The notes: a model not told the origin generated them from the letters alone. Shown: positions 16,280 through 24,851, counted from the stretch's first letter. The stretch is 64,000 bases of DNA from Arthrobacter sp. Leaf141 (GCF_001424565.1 NZ_LMOL01000016.1:284523-348522), one strand, 5' to 3'. Numbers and translations are program-made.

Positions 16280-16660
16280 ATGGACACCATGCACATCGGC
16301 GAGCTGGCCGAACGGACGGGCCTGTCCCTGCGCACCATCCGCCACTACGACGAGGTGGGCCTGCTGCCGGCCGCAGCCCGCACCGATGGCGGCTTCCGGG
16401 TCTACACCGAGGATGACTTCGGCCGGCTGATGGTGATCCGCCAGATGAAGCCGCTGGGCTTTTCGCTGGAGGAGATGGCGGACATGCTGGCCCTCCTGAA
16501 GCCCGACGGCGGCACCGCCGGCGGGGAAGCGGCCACCGGCGGTGCCGCCGCGGAAAAGCTGGCCGGCTACCTGGGGAAGGCCATCCACGAGCGGGAAAAG
16601 ATGGTGCGGAACCTCGCCCAGGCCGACGAACTGATCGAACGGCTCCGCTCCGGGGCCTGA
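16280..16660 (+). CDS. MerR-family transcriptional regulator
   Basis: 126 residues. The N-terminal winged helix-turn-helix is clear (MHIGELAERTGLSLRTIRHY then DEVGLLPAAARTDGGFRVYT), followed by the family helix RLMVIRQMKPLGFSLEEMAD and a coiled dimer helix at the C-terminus. There are no cysteines for metal sensing and no effector domain, so the inducer is unknown. AAGGAG lies before the start. It is divergent from the SulP transporter gene, with a perfect 12-bp-arm palindrome between them, so it probably regulates itself and perhaps the transporter. Confidence 0.9.
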   Translation: MDTMHIGELAERTGLSLRTIRHYDEVGLLPAAARTDGGFRVYTEDDFGRLMVIRQMKPLGFSLEEMADMLALLKPDGGTAGGEAATGGAAAEKLAGYLGKAIHEREKMVRNLAQADELIERLRSGA

Positions 16661-16839
16661 ACCGGCGTGGGGCCGCCGCGCGGGCCCGGCCGGCATCGCG
16701 GCACGTGTTGCCGAATTGTGCCTTTCCACAGCGGCCCGCCCGGGCCGCGGCAGGGAGCCTGCTGGTAAAATGGCCGGGTTGCGGAGGGCCGTAATGCGCG
16801 TCCACCCAGCGCCGTAACGAAGTAGGGGACCAACACAAT

Positions 16840-18432
16840 ATGACGGCAGGCGGGTCACACCTCGGGACTTCGGAGAGCACGGCGGGCGCACCTGCCGCCG
16901 CCTCCGCACCCGTAAAGCGCCGCGCCTACGTTGCCACCCTTGAAGGGTTCGTCGGCGCCCTGATGATGTTCGTAGGCTCCATCGGCACCGGCTGGATCGC
17001 CAACGGCTCGCCCATGATCCGCCAACCCGTGGTCATCGCCCTCCGCACCGAAGGCTGGGGCGTCACCGTATCCACCGTGCTGCTCACGGTGGGGGCCATG
17101 CTGCTGATCCGCTCCTGGCTGCGGCTGGGGCAGCGGCTGGGGGACTGGGGTACCCGGTCCCTGCGGTCAGTGGTGATCGCCATTTCGGCGTGGTCCTTGC
17201 CGCTGCTTTTCTGCGTGCCCGTGTTTTCCCGGGATGTCTATGCCTACACGGGGCAGGGGCGGCTGGTCATGGAAGGCCAGGACCCCTACGAGGTGGGCAT
17301 TTCCACCCTCAACAACTGGTTCGCGCTCGGCGCGGACCCGGCCTGGGCCGAAAACCGGACTCCCTACGGGCCCTACTTCCTCTGGCTTGCCCGCGGCGTG
17401 GTGGGACTGACCGGAGCCCAGCCTGACATCTCGGTCCTGCTGTTCCGGTTGCTGGCCGGCGTCGGGGTGGTCCTGTGCGTGATCTACGTGCCCAAACTGG
17501 CGGAGCTGCACGGCATCAACGGCGCCCGCGCCCTGTGGATCTCCGTGGCCAACCCGTTGTTCCTCATCAGTTTCATTGCCAGCGCCCACAACGATGCCCT
17601 GATGGTTGGCCTGGCCGTGGCCGGGGTCTACTTCGCGGCCACGCGCCGCTACATCCTGGGCATATTGTTGGTCACCGCATCCATCGGCATCAAGCCCATC
17701 ACCATCCTGCTGCTGCCCTTCATCGGCGTGATGTGGGCCGGGCCCGGCGCCACCTGGCTGCGGAAATTCCTGATCTGGGGAGCTACGGCAGCCATCAGCT
17801 TCGGTGTGCTGGCCCTCAGCGGGATACCCTACAACCTGGGCATGGGCTGGACCTGGGCCATCCTGGACTCAACGCCCGGCTACACCGGCTATTCGCCGTC
17901 GGGCTTCCTGGGCCAGCAGGTGGAGTTCCTGGGCAACGTCCTGGGACTGCCCGGCGGGACCTTCGCCGACCTGCTCCGGACCGGAATGAAGTGGGCGGCT
18001 ATCGGCCTGGTCCTGCTGCTGATGTTCCGCGGCGACTACTCCCGGGCGGTGCGCCGGATGGCCCTGGCGTTCGCCGCCGTCGTGATGCTTTCGCCCATCA
18101 TCCAGCCCTGGTACATCCTCTGGTTCGTGCCGCTCCTGGCCGTCACGGGGATCCGGGACGACTGGCAGATCAGGTCCCTCTACGTGGGGGTGACCTTCTT
18201 TGTGGTGTTCGGCGCGCAGGACCAGCTGTCCGTCTGGTCATTTGTGGAGCTGCCCATCGATGCCTCGTCACTGGCGTTTGTGACGGCGCTGGCCTTCACT
18301 TTCTACCTGTTGTTCCTTGATGTCCACACCAGGACGCTGCTGATCGATGGCAGGCCGCTGGACCTGGCCAAACGCGCGTGGCAGTGGCTGCTGGCCAAAC
18401 GGACCAGCCTGCAGCGCACCGGCACGCCCTAG
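16840..18432 (+). CDS. mptB: polyprenol-phosphomannose-dependent alpha-1,6-mannosyltransferase, MptB type
   Basis: 530 residues with about twelve membrane segments (first at residues 30-50). This GT-C fold enzyme extends the lipomannan alpha-1,6-mannan backbone on the outer face of the membrane using polyprenyl-phosphomannose. The catalytic loop after the second segment, VFSRDVYAYTGQGRL then GQDPYEVG, with the Asp of SRD and the later TPYGPYFLW, is the MptA/MptB signature. It is convergent with two GT87-like genes ending 4 bp away, which points to a shared role in cell-envelope mannan synthesis. Confidence 0.88.
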   Translation: MTAGGSHLGTSESTAGAPAAASAPVKRRAYVATLEGFVGALMMFVGSIGTGWIANGSPMIRQPVVIALRTEGWGVTVSTVLLTVGAMLLIRSWLRLGQRLGDWGTRSLRSVVIAISAWSLPLLFCVPVFSRDVYAYTGQGRLVMEGQDPYEVGISTLNNWFALGADPAWAENRTPYGPYFLWLARGVVGLTGAQPDISVLLFRLLAGVGVVLCVIYVPKLAELHGINGARALWISVANPLFLISFIASAHNDALMVGLAVAGVYFAATRRYILGILLVTASIGIKPITILLLPFIGVMWAGPGATWLRKFLIWGATAAISFGVLALSGIPYNLGMGWTWAILDSTPGYTGYSPSGFLGQQVEFLGNVLGLPGGTFADLLRTGMKWAAIGLVLLLMFRGDYSRAVRRMALAFAAVVMLSPIIQPWYILWFVPLLAVTGIRDDWQIRSLYVGVTFFVVFGAQDQLSVWSFVELPIDASSLAFVTALAFTFYLLFLDVHTRTLLIDGRPLDLAKRAWQWLLAKRTSLQRTGTP

Positions 18433-18435
18433 GGT

Positions 18436-19716
18436 TCAGGCTCCGGCCGGGACTGTGGCAGGCTTGCGGCCCAGCTCAGCGGTCCGCTGCACGGACCACC
18501 AGAGGAGCACCACCAGCAGTACGTTCCGGGTGGTGAGGACGGCAGCCATGACCGGGTGGGCATGGATCAGCGGCGTGTAAAACAGTGGATAAATGACAAA
18601 CGTGGTGATCGCGATGCCCATCAGCAGCGCCGCGGGGACCTTCCAGCGGTCCCAGTCGTGCGCCAGGCCGGCCACAATCACCGGTGCCAGCCAGATGATG
18701 AACTGCGGCGAGCCCACCTTGTTGAACACGATGAACGCGGTGACCACCATCAGGGCACCTTCGAGGACCAGCTCCTCCCGCTCGGCGCCGCGGTTCAGGG
18801 CCCGGACCAGCAGGACGGCGGCGGCCACGGCCGCCAGGATCAGGAGCGGCTGCATCAGGAACGCCGCGACGCTGGCCCCGGGGCCGTACACCTCCGTGGA
18901 GTTGATGGCCGTATTGTCCGCCATCCTTGATCCTGCGATGTGGAAGACGCTCAGCCAGACCCAGGGTGTGGAGAACGTCGCCTCAAGCTGCATGCCGCGC
19001 TCGCCCTGGTTGGTGAGGAAGTCCAGGATGTGCGGCAGGCCGCCGGAAAGCCAGGTCCCCACGGCCACGACGGCCGTCACTGCCACACCGGACAGGAGCA
19101 CCTGGATCCGCTGCCGGCTGGCGATCACAAACGGCACCAGCACGGCGGCCGGCCACACCTTGATCCACGTGGCGACGCTCAGCAGGAGCCCGGCCACCAC
19201 GGGGCGTTCGGCCGCGTACAGCAACGCCACCAGCACAATCGGGGCGGTGATGCCCTCCACCCGGGCAAAGCTGAGGTAGCCCATGAACACGGTGAAAAAC
19301 AGCCACCACCAGGCCGGCGCAATCCCGGATTCCGATCGCCGGCCGCGGGTCAGGAACCACAGGCCCGCAGCGTTCAGCGCCGTGATGATCAGGGTCCAGA
19401 CCAGCAGGTACAGGCCGGGTCCGGCGATGTTGGCGAGGAAGATCGGAATCTGCGCCAGGACCGGGTAGACCCAGGGGCTGATTTTGCCCTCCAGGTCCGC
19501 CGGGTTGTAGCCGTCCATGGCCCACTGGCGGTACTGCTCAGTGTCGCTGAAGGTGCCGCCGCCAAGGAAGAAGGACGCCATCCAGCCCAGGAAGTAGAGG
19601 TGCACAACGGCGAATCCCCACCACACGCTGGCACGGGTGGCGAACCAGTCCACCACCTTCGCCGGGAGGAGCCGGGTGCGGACGCTGACCAGGCGGTCGA
19701 AGAAGCGGGTAGGAAT
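18436..19716 (-). CDS. GT87/DUF2029-like membrane glycosyltransferase, second paralogue; probable AUU start
   Basis: 426 residues if begun at ATT 19716; the first standard start in frame is GTG 19656. It is a multi-span GT-C protein with TFSDTEQYRQWAMDGYN and SPWVYPVLAQIP, the acidic first loop and WVYP motif of these enzymes. Residues upstream of GTG 19656 align without gaps with the next gene (FF, L, R, P, W and GF-VVHL in register), so translation must begin earlier. ATT 19716 has AAGGAG 7-9 nt before it and lies 1 nt after the stop of the upstream paralogue. It probably adds mannose or another sugar from a polyprenyl donor to envelope glycans, next to mptB. Confidence 0.8.
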   Translation of the reverse strand: MPTRFFDRLVSVRTRLLPAKVVDWFATRASVWWGFAVVHLYFLGWMASFFLGGGTFSDTEQYRQWAMDGYNPADLEGKISPWVYPVLAQIPIFLANIAGPGLYLLVWTLIITALNAAGLWFLTRGRRSESGIAPAWWWLFFTVFMGYLSFARVEGITAPIVLVALLYAAERPVVAGLLLSVATWIKVWPAAVLVPFVIASRQRIQVLLSGVAVTAVVAVGTWLSGGLPHILDFLTNQGERGMQLEATFSTPWVWLSVFHIAGSRMADNTAINSTEVYGPGASVAAFLMQPLLILAAVAAAVLLVRALNRGAEREELVLEGALMVVTAFIVFNKVGSPQFIIWLAPVIVAGLAHDWDRWKVPAALLMGIAITTFVIYPLFYTPLIHAHPVMAAVLTTRNVLLVVLLWWSVQRTAELGRKPATVPAGA

Positions 19717-19717
19717 G

Positions 19718-21025
19718 TCAGCTCTCCTTGAGTGCGGGAGCGGCGGCCGGCGTCTTGCGGCCCAGGAGGTACAGGCGGCGGACGCTCCACAGGAACAGGA
19801 CCACCAGCAGGACGTTGCGGATGGTCAGCACCAGCGCCATCCAGGGGTTGTTGTGGCTGAGCGCGTCGTAGAAGAGCGGGTAGATGAAGTACGTGGCCAC
19901 CGCGATGACGATCAGCATGGCGGCCGGGACGCGCCATTCACGCCAGCTGTGGGCCAGACCCACGGCAACAGCGGGGGCCAGCCACACCATGAACTGGGGG
20001 GAGCCCACCTTGTTGAACACCACAAACGCCGTGGCCAGGGTCAGGGCACCGGCCAGGAGCAGCTCGGTGCGGTCCACCCCGCCGCTGACCTTGCCGTTGT
20101 GCAGGGCCCAGAACGTCAGCCCCGCCACCAGCAGCGCGGCCAGGATGAGCAGGGGCTGCATCAGCACGGACATCACCGCCGTGCCCGGGCCGTCCACCTG
20201 CATGGAGTTGATGTCCGTGTTCATGTACATCCGCGAATCGCCCACGTTGAGCACGGACAGCCAGAGCCACGGCGTGGTGAACGTGGCTTCGAGCTGCATG
20301 CCGCGGTCACCCTGCTGGGTGAGGAAGTTAAGCAGCTTGGGGACACTGCCAAGGGCAGCGGCCAGCGCAACGACGCCCGCCGTCGTCGTAATGCCTGCAA
20401 GGACCACCAGGATCCGGTTCTTGACCACGGCAAACAACGCCAGCATGACCGCTGCAGGCCATACCTTGGCCCAAGTGCCGATGGCCAGCAGGATCGAGGC
20501 GATGAACGGCCGGCCCACCCCATAGGAAAGGGCCACCAGGACCAGCGGTGCGGTGAGGCCGTCCACGCGGGCGAAGCCAAGCCAGCCCATCAGGAACGTA
20601 AAGACCAGCCACCACCAGGCGGCGGGGATGGCCTGGCTGTCGCGGCCGCGGTTGGTGAGCTTGAGCAGGGCCCAGGCGTTCAGGAGGGTGGTCATCAGGA
20701 CCCACAGGAAGAAGAACGGCGCGGGACCGGCAACGCCCGCGATAGCCATGGGGATCAGGGCCAGGATGGGGTAGACCCACGGGCTGGGCCCGCCGCTCAG
20801 GTTGGCGTCGTTGAAGCCGGCCAGCGCCCACGCGCGGTAGATGCCTGTGTCGCTGAACGCCTCGCCGTTCAGGGAAACGATACCGGCGAAGATCAGGAAC
20901 ACCAGGTGCACCACAATGAATCCGGCCAGCAGGCCGCGCGGGGTGTTCAGCCAGGCCCGCGCACGGGACGGGATGACGACGTTGCGGATCCGGGTCAGAT
21001 TGCCGAAGAAGGCGTCGGTGGAAAT
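19718..21025 (-). CDS. GT87/DUF2029-like membrane glycosyltransferase, first paralogue; probable AUU start
   Basis: 435 residues if begun at ATT 21025; the first standard start in frame is GTG 20914. It is clearly a tandem duplicate of the downstream gene (AFSDTGIYRAWALAGFN, SPWVYPILALIP, FNKVGSPQFMVWLAPAVAVG). About ten membrane segments are visible. AAGGA lies 7 nt before ATT 21025, the same layout as in the paralogue. A stop codon in frame near 21079 and no ATG or GTG between it and the conserved FF leave ATT as the best placed start; a CTG aligned in both genes, 7-9 codons later, is the alternative but has no ribosome site. The sugar and acceptor are unknown. Confidence 0.8.
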   Translation of the reverse strand: MSTDAFFGNLTRIRNVVIPSRARAWLNTPRGLLAGFIVVHLVFLIFAGIVSLNGEAFSDTGIYRAWALAGFNDANLSGGPSPWVYPILALIPMAIAGVAGPAPFFFLWVLMTTLLNAWALLKLTNRGRDSQAIPAAWWWLVFTFLMGWLGFARVDGLTAPLVLVALSYGVGRPFIASILLAIGTWAKVWPAAVMLALFAVVKNRILVVLAGITTTAGVVALAAALGSVPKLLNFLTQQGDRGMQLEATFTTPWLWLSVLNVGDSRMYMNTDINSMQVDGPGTAVMSVLMQPLLILAALLVAGLTFWALHNGKVSGGVDRTELLLAGALTLATAFVVFNKVGSPQFMVWLAPAVAVGLAHSWREWRVPAAMLIVIAVATYFIYPLFYDALSHNNPWMALVLTIRNVLLVVLFLWSVRRLYLLGRKTPAAAPALKES

Positions 21026-21363
21026 GGCGGAATCCTTGTCGTCGTGGCACCGCCGGCTGCAGCGCAGAAGAGGCGTTTGTCATGCCGCAGGGCGGGTCTC
21101 GGGAGCAGTGGAGCCGTTTTGCGCGCGGCCTCCGCTCCGCGTCCAGTCTAATTGACGGCGCCGCGCTGCCGGTCAAGGCCCGCCCACCCGGCCGCTTTTG
21201 TCTGGTGTGACCTGCGGTTACCCGCCGGTAGTTAAATAAAGTTGCTTGCTGTGACTTGACGGTAGATTATGTTCTGGGCACACATATGCCTGATTGCGCC
21301 GGCGGCTTGGGGGAGCGGACCGGCGCGGACCCGTATGCACCGTCCCCACCGAAGGTTCTCCCA
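21026..21363. other. divergent intergenic region without a recognised gene
   Basis: 338 bp between the minus-strand glycosyltransferase pair and the plus-strand small gene at 21364. It should hold promoters for both. The segment around 21232-21275 is A+T-rich (AAATAAAG, then TAGATTATG) and is the most promoter-like part, but no pair of boxes is convincing. Confidence 0.5.
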
Positions 21364-21573
21364 ATGACTGCTGACTTCCCACTGACACTGACCATCTCCG
21401 ATCGCCAGAGCATGGACACCGAACTTGAGGCTGCCGTCGCCGCAGCCAAGGACCACGCCCTCGCCGGGAAGCAGCACGGCATCCTGGTGACCCGGCACGG
21501 GGTGGACACGTTCACTGTGGCCCTCAGCGACGCTGTCCCCTTCGGCCTCACCCGCGAACACCAGGCCTGGTAG
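21364..21573 (+). CDS. small conserved-looking protein of unknown function
   Basis: 69 residues from ATG 21364, the only well placed start in a longer open frame. It is acidic and Ala-rich at first (MDTELEAAVAAAKDHALAGK), then reads HGILVTRHGVDTFTVALSDAVPFGLTREHQ. It has no signal peptide or membrane segment. I do not recognise a family. It stands alone between a divergent glycosyltransferase pair and a convergent hypothetical gene. Codon use with G or C in third positions is normal for this genome, which supports it being real. Confidence 0.65.
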   Translation: MTADFPLTLTISDRQSMDTELEAAVAAAKDHALAGKQHGILVTRHGVDTFTVALSDAVPFGLTREHQAW

Positions 21574-21624
21574 GCCGCGCCGCCGCCTGTCCGGCGCCGG
21601 ATGCCGGCAGCGGCGCGCCGGGGC

Positions 21625-22185
21625 CTATGGCCGGCCGGCGCTGCGCAGCCCCCGGGTCAGCTTGCGGATTTCCTCGTGCTTGAGGCCGCTGGCTGAAGCG
21701 AGCTCGTAATCATCGAGCAGCCCCAGGGCCCGTGCGCTCGCCAGCAGCCGGGCCCGGTTCCGTTCAAGCACCGCGCGGTCCCCGTCGGCAGCCTTCAGCT
21801 CGTTGCCGAGCTGCGTGATGCCCCGCAGATGCTCATCGGCTGACCCGCCGGATGGCTGTACATCGTCCAGTGACACCGCTGCGCTGCGGATCGCCCCGAG
21901 CGGCATCCCGGCGGCTTTGGCAATGGCGGTCATTTTCAGGCCGTCACACAACGCCTGCGCCACGTGCTGGTTGAATTTCGCGGAAAGTGCCCGCAGCCTG
22001 CTGGACCGGAATGCCAGCAGGGTCTTTTGCTCCCCGAGCTTCGCGCGGACGTCAGCGGACCGGTCCGACGGCTCCCGGTCCGGATGCCCCCGGTAGGTGT
22101 AGAGCCGCGGTGCTGTTCCGCGCCGGAAACCAGGCGCGGCGCCGCTGGCCGCGTCACGGACCTGCGGCGCGGGTTCTGCAGCCAC
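21625..22185 (-). CDS. hypothetical protein with two helix-turn-helix-like segments
   Basis: 186 residues from GTG 22185 with AGGAG 6 nt before it. The first 60 residues are disordered and rich in Arg, Pro and Ala. Two segments have helix-turn-helix spacing: MTAIAKAAGMPLGAIRSAAV (near residue 85) and DYELASASGLKHEEIRKLTR (near 160). Between them lies a likely helical hairpin (LRGITQLGNELKAADGDRAV). It could be a small DNA-binding protein, but I do not recognise the family. Confidence 0.7.
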   Translation of the reverse strand: MAAEPAPQVRDAASGAAPGFRRGTAPRLYTYRGHPDREPSDRSADVRAKLGEQKTLLAFRSSRLRALSAKFNQHVAQALCDGLKMTAIAKAAGMPLGAIRSAAVSLDDVQPSGGSADEHLRGITQLGNELKAADGDRAVLERNRARLLASARALGLLDDYELASASGLKHEEIRKLTRGLRSAGRP

Positions 22186-22330
22186 TTTGAGCTCCTGCCC
22201 TCGGTTCGGATGCGGACCGGGCAGCTACACCGGGCCCGCTGTGCGTCCCCTGCACGCTACGGGCAATTCCGGACCGGCAAAAATACCGAAAATGCGTGGT
22301 GTGATAGCCGGTTCGTGTGGCCGGACGGTC

Positions 22331-22345
22331 ATAAGCACGGCTTAT
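22331..22345. promoter_or_regulatory. LysR-type dyad upstream of the aminotransferase gene
   Basis: ATAAGCACGGCTTAT is a perfect 6-3-6 inverted repeat with the T-N11-A spacing expected of LysR-type sites. It lies 95 bp before the aminotransferase start. A similar dyad is at 24837-24851, next to the LysR gene. A further half-site, CTTATCC, is at 22365-22371. Confidence 0.45.
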
Positions 22346-22439
22346 CCGTCCACGTACTTTAGGTCTTATCCAGATGCCGCGGCCTTCCCTAGGCTCGAAT
22401 GAATCAAGCTCTGCCAGCTCCCCGACCCTGGAAAAGACC

Positions 22440-23648
22440 ATGACTGAATTTGTGCCTGCCTCCCGCGTATCCCGCATCAAATCCTCCCCCAGCGTTTCTG
22501 CCGCCGCCCGTGTCCGCGAACTGAAGGCCGAAGGCCGGCGGATCCTCGACCTCACCGTCGGTGAACCGGACTTCGACACGCCGGCCCACGTGAAGGACGC
22601 CGCCGCCGCGGCCATCAGCCGCGGCGAAACCAAGTACACCTCCGTCAACGGCACCCCCGAACTGCAGCGGGCCATCCTGCAAACCCTTGAGCTCAAAACC
22701 GGGCTGCACTACACCCCGGCGGAAATCACCATCGGCGGCGGCGCCAAGCAGGTCATCTTCACCGCTTTTATGGCCACCCTGGACCAGGGCGACGAAGTGG
22801 TCATCCCCGCCCCCTACTGGGTTTCCTACCCGGACATGGTGCTGGCCAACGACGGCAGCCCCGTGATCGTCCCCTGCGGCGAGGACGTGGGCTTCAAACT
22901 CACCCCGGAAGCCTTGGCCGGCGCCATCACGGACCGCACCAAATGGCTCATCCTGAACACCCCCTCCAACCCCACCGGAGCCGTGTACTCGCGGGAGGAG
23001 CTGGCAGCACTCGCAGCCGTCCTCGAGGACCACCCGCAGGTCCTGGTCCTGACGGACGAGATCTACGACGAAATCCACTTCGGTGCCGGAAAGCTGTCCA
23101 GCCTGGTGGCCGTGGCTCCGGGGCTCAAGGACCGGGTGCTCCTGGTGAACGGCGTCTCCAAGGCCTACGCCATGACCGGCTGGCGGCTGGGCTACGGCGC
23201 GGGACCGGCGGCCCTGGTGGGTGCCATCAACAAGCTCCAGTCCCAGATTTCGTCGTGCCCGTCCTCCGTGAGCCAGGCAGCAGCAGCGGCCGCCTTGACC
23301 GGGGACCAGTCCTTCGTCCGCGACAGCCTCGAAACCTACCGCGAACGGCGCGACGTGGCCGTGGCAGCGCTGAACGCCATCGACGGCCTCTCCTGCGCGA
23401 CGCCGGAAGGCGCCTTCTACGCCTACGTCAACTGCAGCGGCGTGATCGGCAAGTCCACCCGTGAGGGCCGCCTGATCAGCACCGACGAAGACTTCACGCT
23501 CTACCTCCTTGACGAGGTGGGTGTTGCGGTCATCCAGGGCTCCGCGTACGGCCTTGGTCCGTACTTCCGCATTTCCTATGCCACAGGGCTTCCCGTCATC
23601 GAGGAATCCATCGCGGCCATCGACAAAGCCGTCCAGGCGCTTTCCTAA
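22440..23648 (+). CDS. PLP-dependent class I/II aminotransferase (aspartate-aminotransferase family)
   Basis: 402 residues from ATG 22440; the open frame reaches back to 22374 but the extra residues look unlike the family. Key elements are LDLTVGEPDFDTPAHV at the N-terminus, APYWVSYPD, NTPSNPTGAVYS (Asn that contacts PLP), LTDEIYDE and the PLP-lysine box VSKAYAMTGWRLGYGAG, plus the final Arg in FRISYA that binds the substrate carboxylate. It moves an amino group from a dicarboxylic or similar amino acid to 2-oxoglutarate. The aldolase gene follows after 22 bp, so the two probably act in sequence: transamination gives a 2-oxo acid which the aldolase then cleaves. Confidence 0.93.
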   Translation: MTEFVPASRVSRIKSSPSVSAAARVRELKAEGRRILDLTVGEPDFDTPAHVKDAAAAAISRGETKYTSVNGTPELQRAILQTLELKTGLHYTPAEITIGGGAKQVIFTAFMATLDQGDEVVIPAPYWVSYPDMVLANDGSPVIVPCGEDVGFKLTPEALAGAITDRTKWLILNTPSNPTGAVYSREELAALAAVLEDHPQVLVLTDEIYDEIHFGAGKLSSLVAVAPGLKDRVLLVNGVSKAYAMTGWRLGYGAGPAALVGAINKLQSQISSCPSSVSQAAAAAALTGDQSFVRDSLETYRERRDVAVAALNAIDGLSCATPEGAFYAYVNCSGVIGKSTREGRLISTDEDFTLYLLDEVGVAVIQGSAYGLGPYFRISYATGLPVIEESIAAIDKAVQALS

Positions 23649-23670
23649 CCCCAGCTGAGGAGCAAATCCC

Positions 23671-24366
23671 ATGATCCACGTCAAAACCTCCATCGAGCGG
23701 CCTTCCGCCGACGCTGTCCAACGGCTTTCGAAATTCTCATCGGCCACCGTCCACGAAGCACAGGGACGCAAGGGTGCGCTAAGTTCCAGGATCAAGCCGA
23801 TCGACCGCAGCATGTCCTTCTGCGGCCCCGCCGTGACGGTACGGTGCGCCCCGAGGGACAACCTCATGCTTCAAGTGGCCATCCACTACGCCCAGGAAGG
23901 CGATGTTGTCCTGGTCGCCGCCGGTGAGTTCGAAGAAGCCGGAACGTTTGGTGACGTCCTGGGCAACGCCATGAAGGCCAAGGGCCTGGCTGCCCTGGTC
24001 ACCGATTCCGGCGTCAGGGACACCCAGGACCTTATTGAGCTTGGCCTGCCGGTCTTCTCCGGCAGCGTCAGCATCAAGGGCACCGTGAAGGAGACCATCG
24101 GCCCCGTCAACCACCCCGTGGTTTTTGGTGACGAGATCATTTACGCGGGCGACATCCTGCTCGGCGACGCCGACGGTGTGGTGGTGGTCCGCCGCGACGA
24201 GATCGAAGAGGTCATCAAGCTGTCCCAGGCGCGCGACGACGCCGAGCGGGAGCTGATCCGACTGTACAAGGAAGGCGGCACCACCATCGACCTGTGCAAC
24301 CTCACGGACGTCCTCAAGGCCAAGGGCCTGCTGGTGGAGGACGCCCCGGAACTGCTCAGCCGGTAA
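23671..24366 (+). CDS. HMG/CHA aldolase or oxaloacetate decarboxylase (RraA-like fold)
   Basis: 231 residues. Family motifs are SSATVHEAQGRKGALSSRI near the N-terminus, GDVVLVAAGEFEEAGTFGDV (glycine-rich phosphate/carboxylate loop) and VTDSGVRDTQDL, whose Arg and Asp bind pyruvate enolate and the divalent metal. Such enzymes (LigK/GalC type) split 4-hydroxy-4-methyl-2-oxoglutarate into two pyruvates, or 4-carboxy-4-hydroxy-2-oxoadipate into pyruvate and oxaloacetate. It follows the aminotransferase by 22 bp and ends before a very strong terminator. No protocatechuate or gallate ring-cleavage genes are near, so a substituted glutamate is the more likely source of its substrate. Confidence 0.88.
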   Translation: MIHVKTSIERPSADAVQRLSKFSSATVHEAQGRKGALSSRIKPIDRSMSFCGPAVTVRCAPRDNLMLQVAIHYAQEGDVVLVAAGEFEEAGTFGDVLGNAMKAKGLAALVTDSGVRDTQDLIELGLPVFSGSVSIKGTVKETIGPVNHPVVFGDEIIYAGDILLGDADGVVVVRRDEIEEVIKLSQARDDAERELIRLYKEGGTTIDLCNLTDVLKAKGLLVEDAPELLSR

Positions 24367-24380
24367 CGGCACCCCCCGCG

Positions 24381-24418
24381 CCCAAGGGCCGGTGTCCGCG
24401 TGGACACCGGCCCTTGGG
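24381..24418 (+). terminator. strong hairpin terminator after the aldolase gene
   Basis: A perfect 17-bp stem (24381-24397 with 24402-24418) and a 4-nt loop GCGT, 14 bp after the aldolase stop. The tail has only two T. It may also stop transcription from the facing small gene. Confidence 0.85.
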
Positions 24419-24433
24419 TTGCGTCGGCAATAC

Positions 24434-24474
24434 AAAAATGGCCGGTTGCGCAGCGACGCTGTACAACCGGCCAT
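24434..24474 (-). terminator. hairpin terminator with T-run after the small minus-strand gene
   Basis: ATGGCCGGTTG (24438-24448) pairs perfectly with CAACCGGCCAT (24464-24474). On the minus strand the stem is followed by TTTTTG, a textbook intrinsic terminator, 20 bp after the stop of the gene at 24494-24727. Confidence 0.85.
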
Positions 24475-24493
24475 GCTCCGTCCGTGCGGCGGG

Positions 24494-24727
24494 CTACCGC
24501 CCCGGCAGCGGGTACGCTGGCGGACCCGCGTGCGCTTCGTCGAGGAACCACATAGTGGAACCACCCTTCCCTGGCGGCATCATGCTGCCTTCAAACACGA
24601 AGATGGGATCCGAGAGGAGGTCCGCTGTGCGCCAAAAGCCGTTGGCGGGGCAATGGGATCCCGTGCTGGCCTTCAGATGGATGGCTCGCTCCGCTGCACT
24701 CCGGTAGGCCGAAGTAATTTTCTTCAT
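24494..24727 (-). CDS. small protein of unknown function (77 aa)
   Basis: 77 residues starting MKKITSAYRSAAERAIHLKA, with a central SHCPANGFWRTAD and EGSMMPPGKGGSTMWFLDEA. It has no signal peptide or membrane segment. GGAG lies 7 nt before the ATG, a TATAAA box lies about 30 bp further up on the same strand, and an intrinsic terminator follows the stop, so this is a complete single-gene transcription unit. The Cys-Pro and aromatic-rich middle suggests a compact fold. I do not recognise the family. Confidence 0.7.
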   Translation of the reverse strand: MKKITSAYRSAAERAIHLKASTGSHCPANGFWRTADLLSDPIFVFEGSMMPPGKGGSTMWFLDEAHAGPPAYPLPGR

Positions 24728-24836
24728 GATGGGCTCCAGTTAATTACGGCATTTATAAAAGCGGTCCGGCTGATCCTGATGCTTTTATTTTAGTTCTGCC
24801 GGGAATTGCTGGATAAGACGAATGCAGGGTGCTGTG

Positions 24837-24851
24837 ATAAGCCGGCCTTAT
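24837..24851. promoter_or_regulatory. ATAAG-N5-CTTAT dyad at the end of the LysR gene
   Basis: ATAAGCCGGCCTTAT, a near relative of the dyad at 22331-22345. It overlaps the last codon and stop of the LysR gene and lies about 110 bp upstream of the small gene at 24494-24727, which it might control. Confidence 0.35.

Noticed and set aside
22404-23867. 487-residue minus-strand open frame
   Set aside because: Antisense to the aminotransferase gene; no ribosome site or domain.
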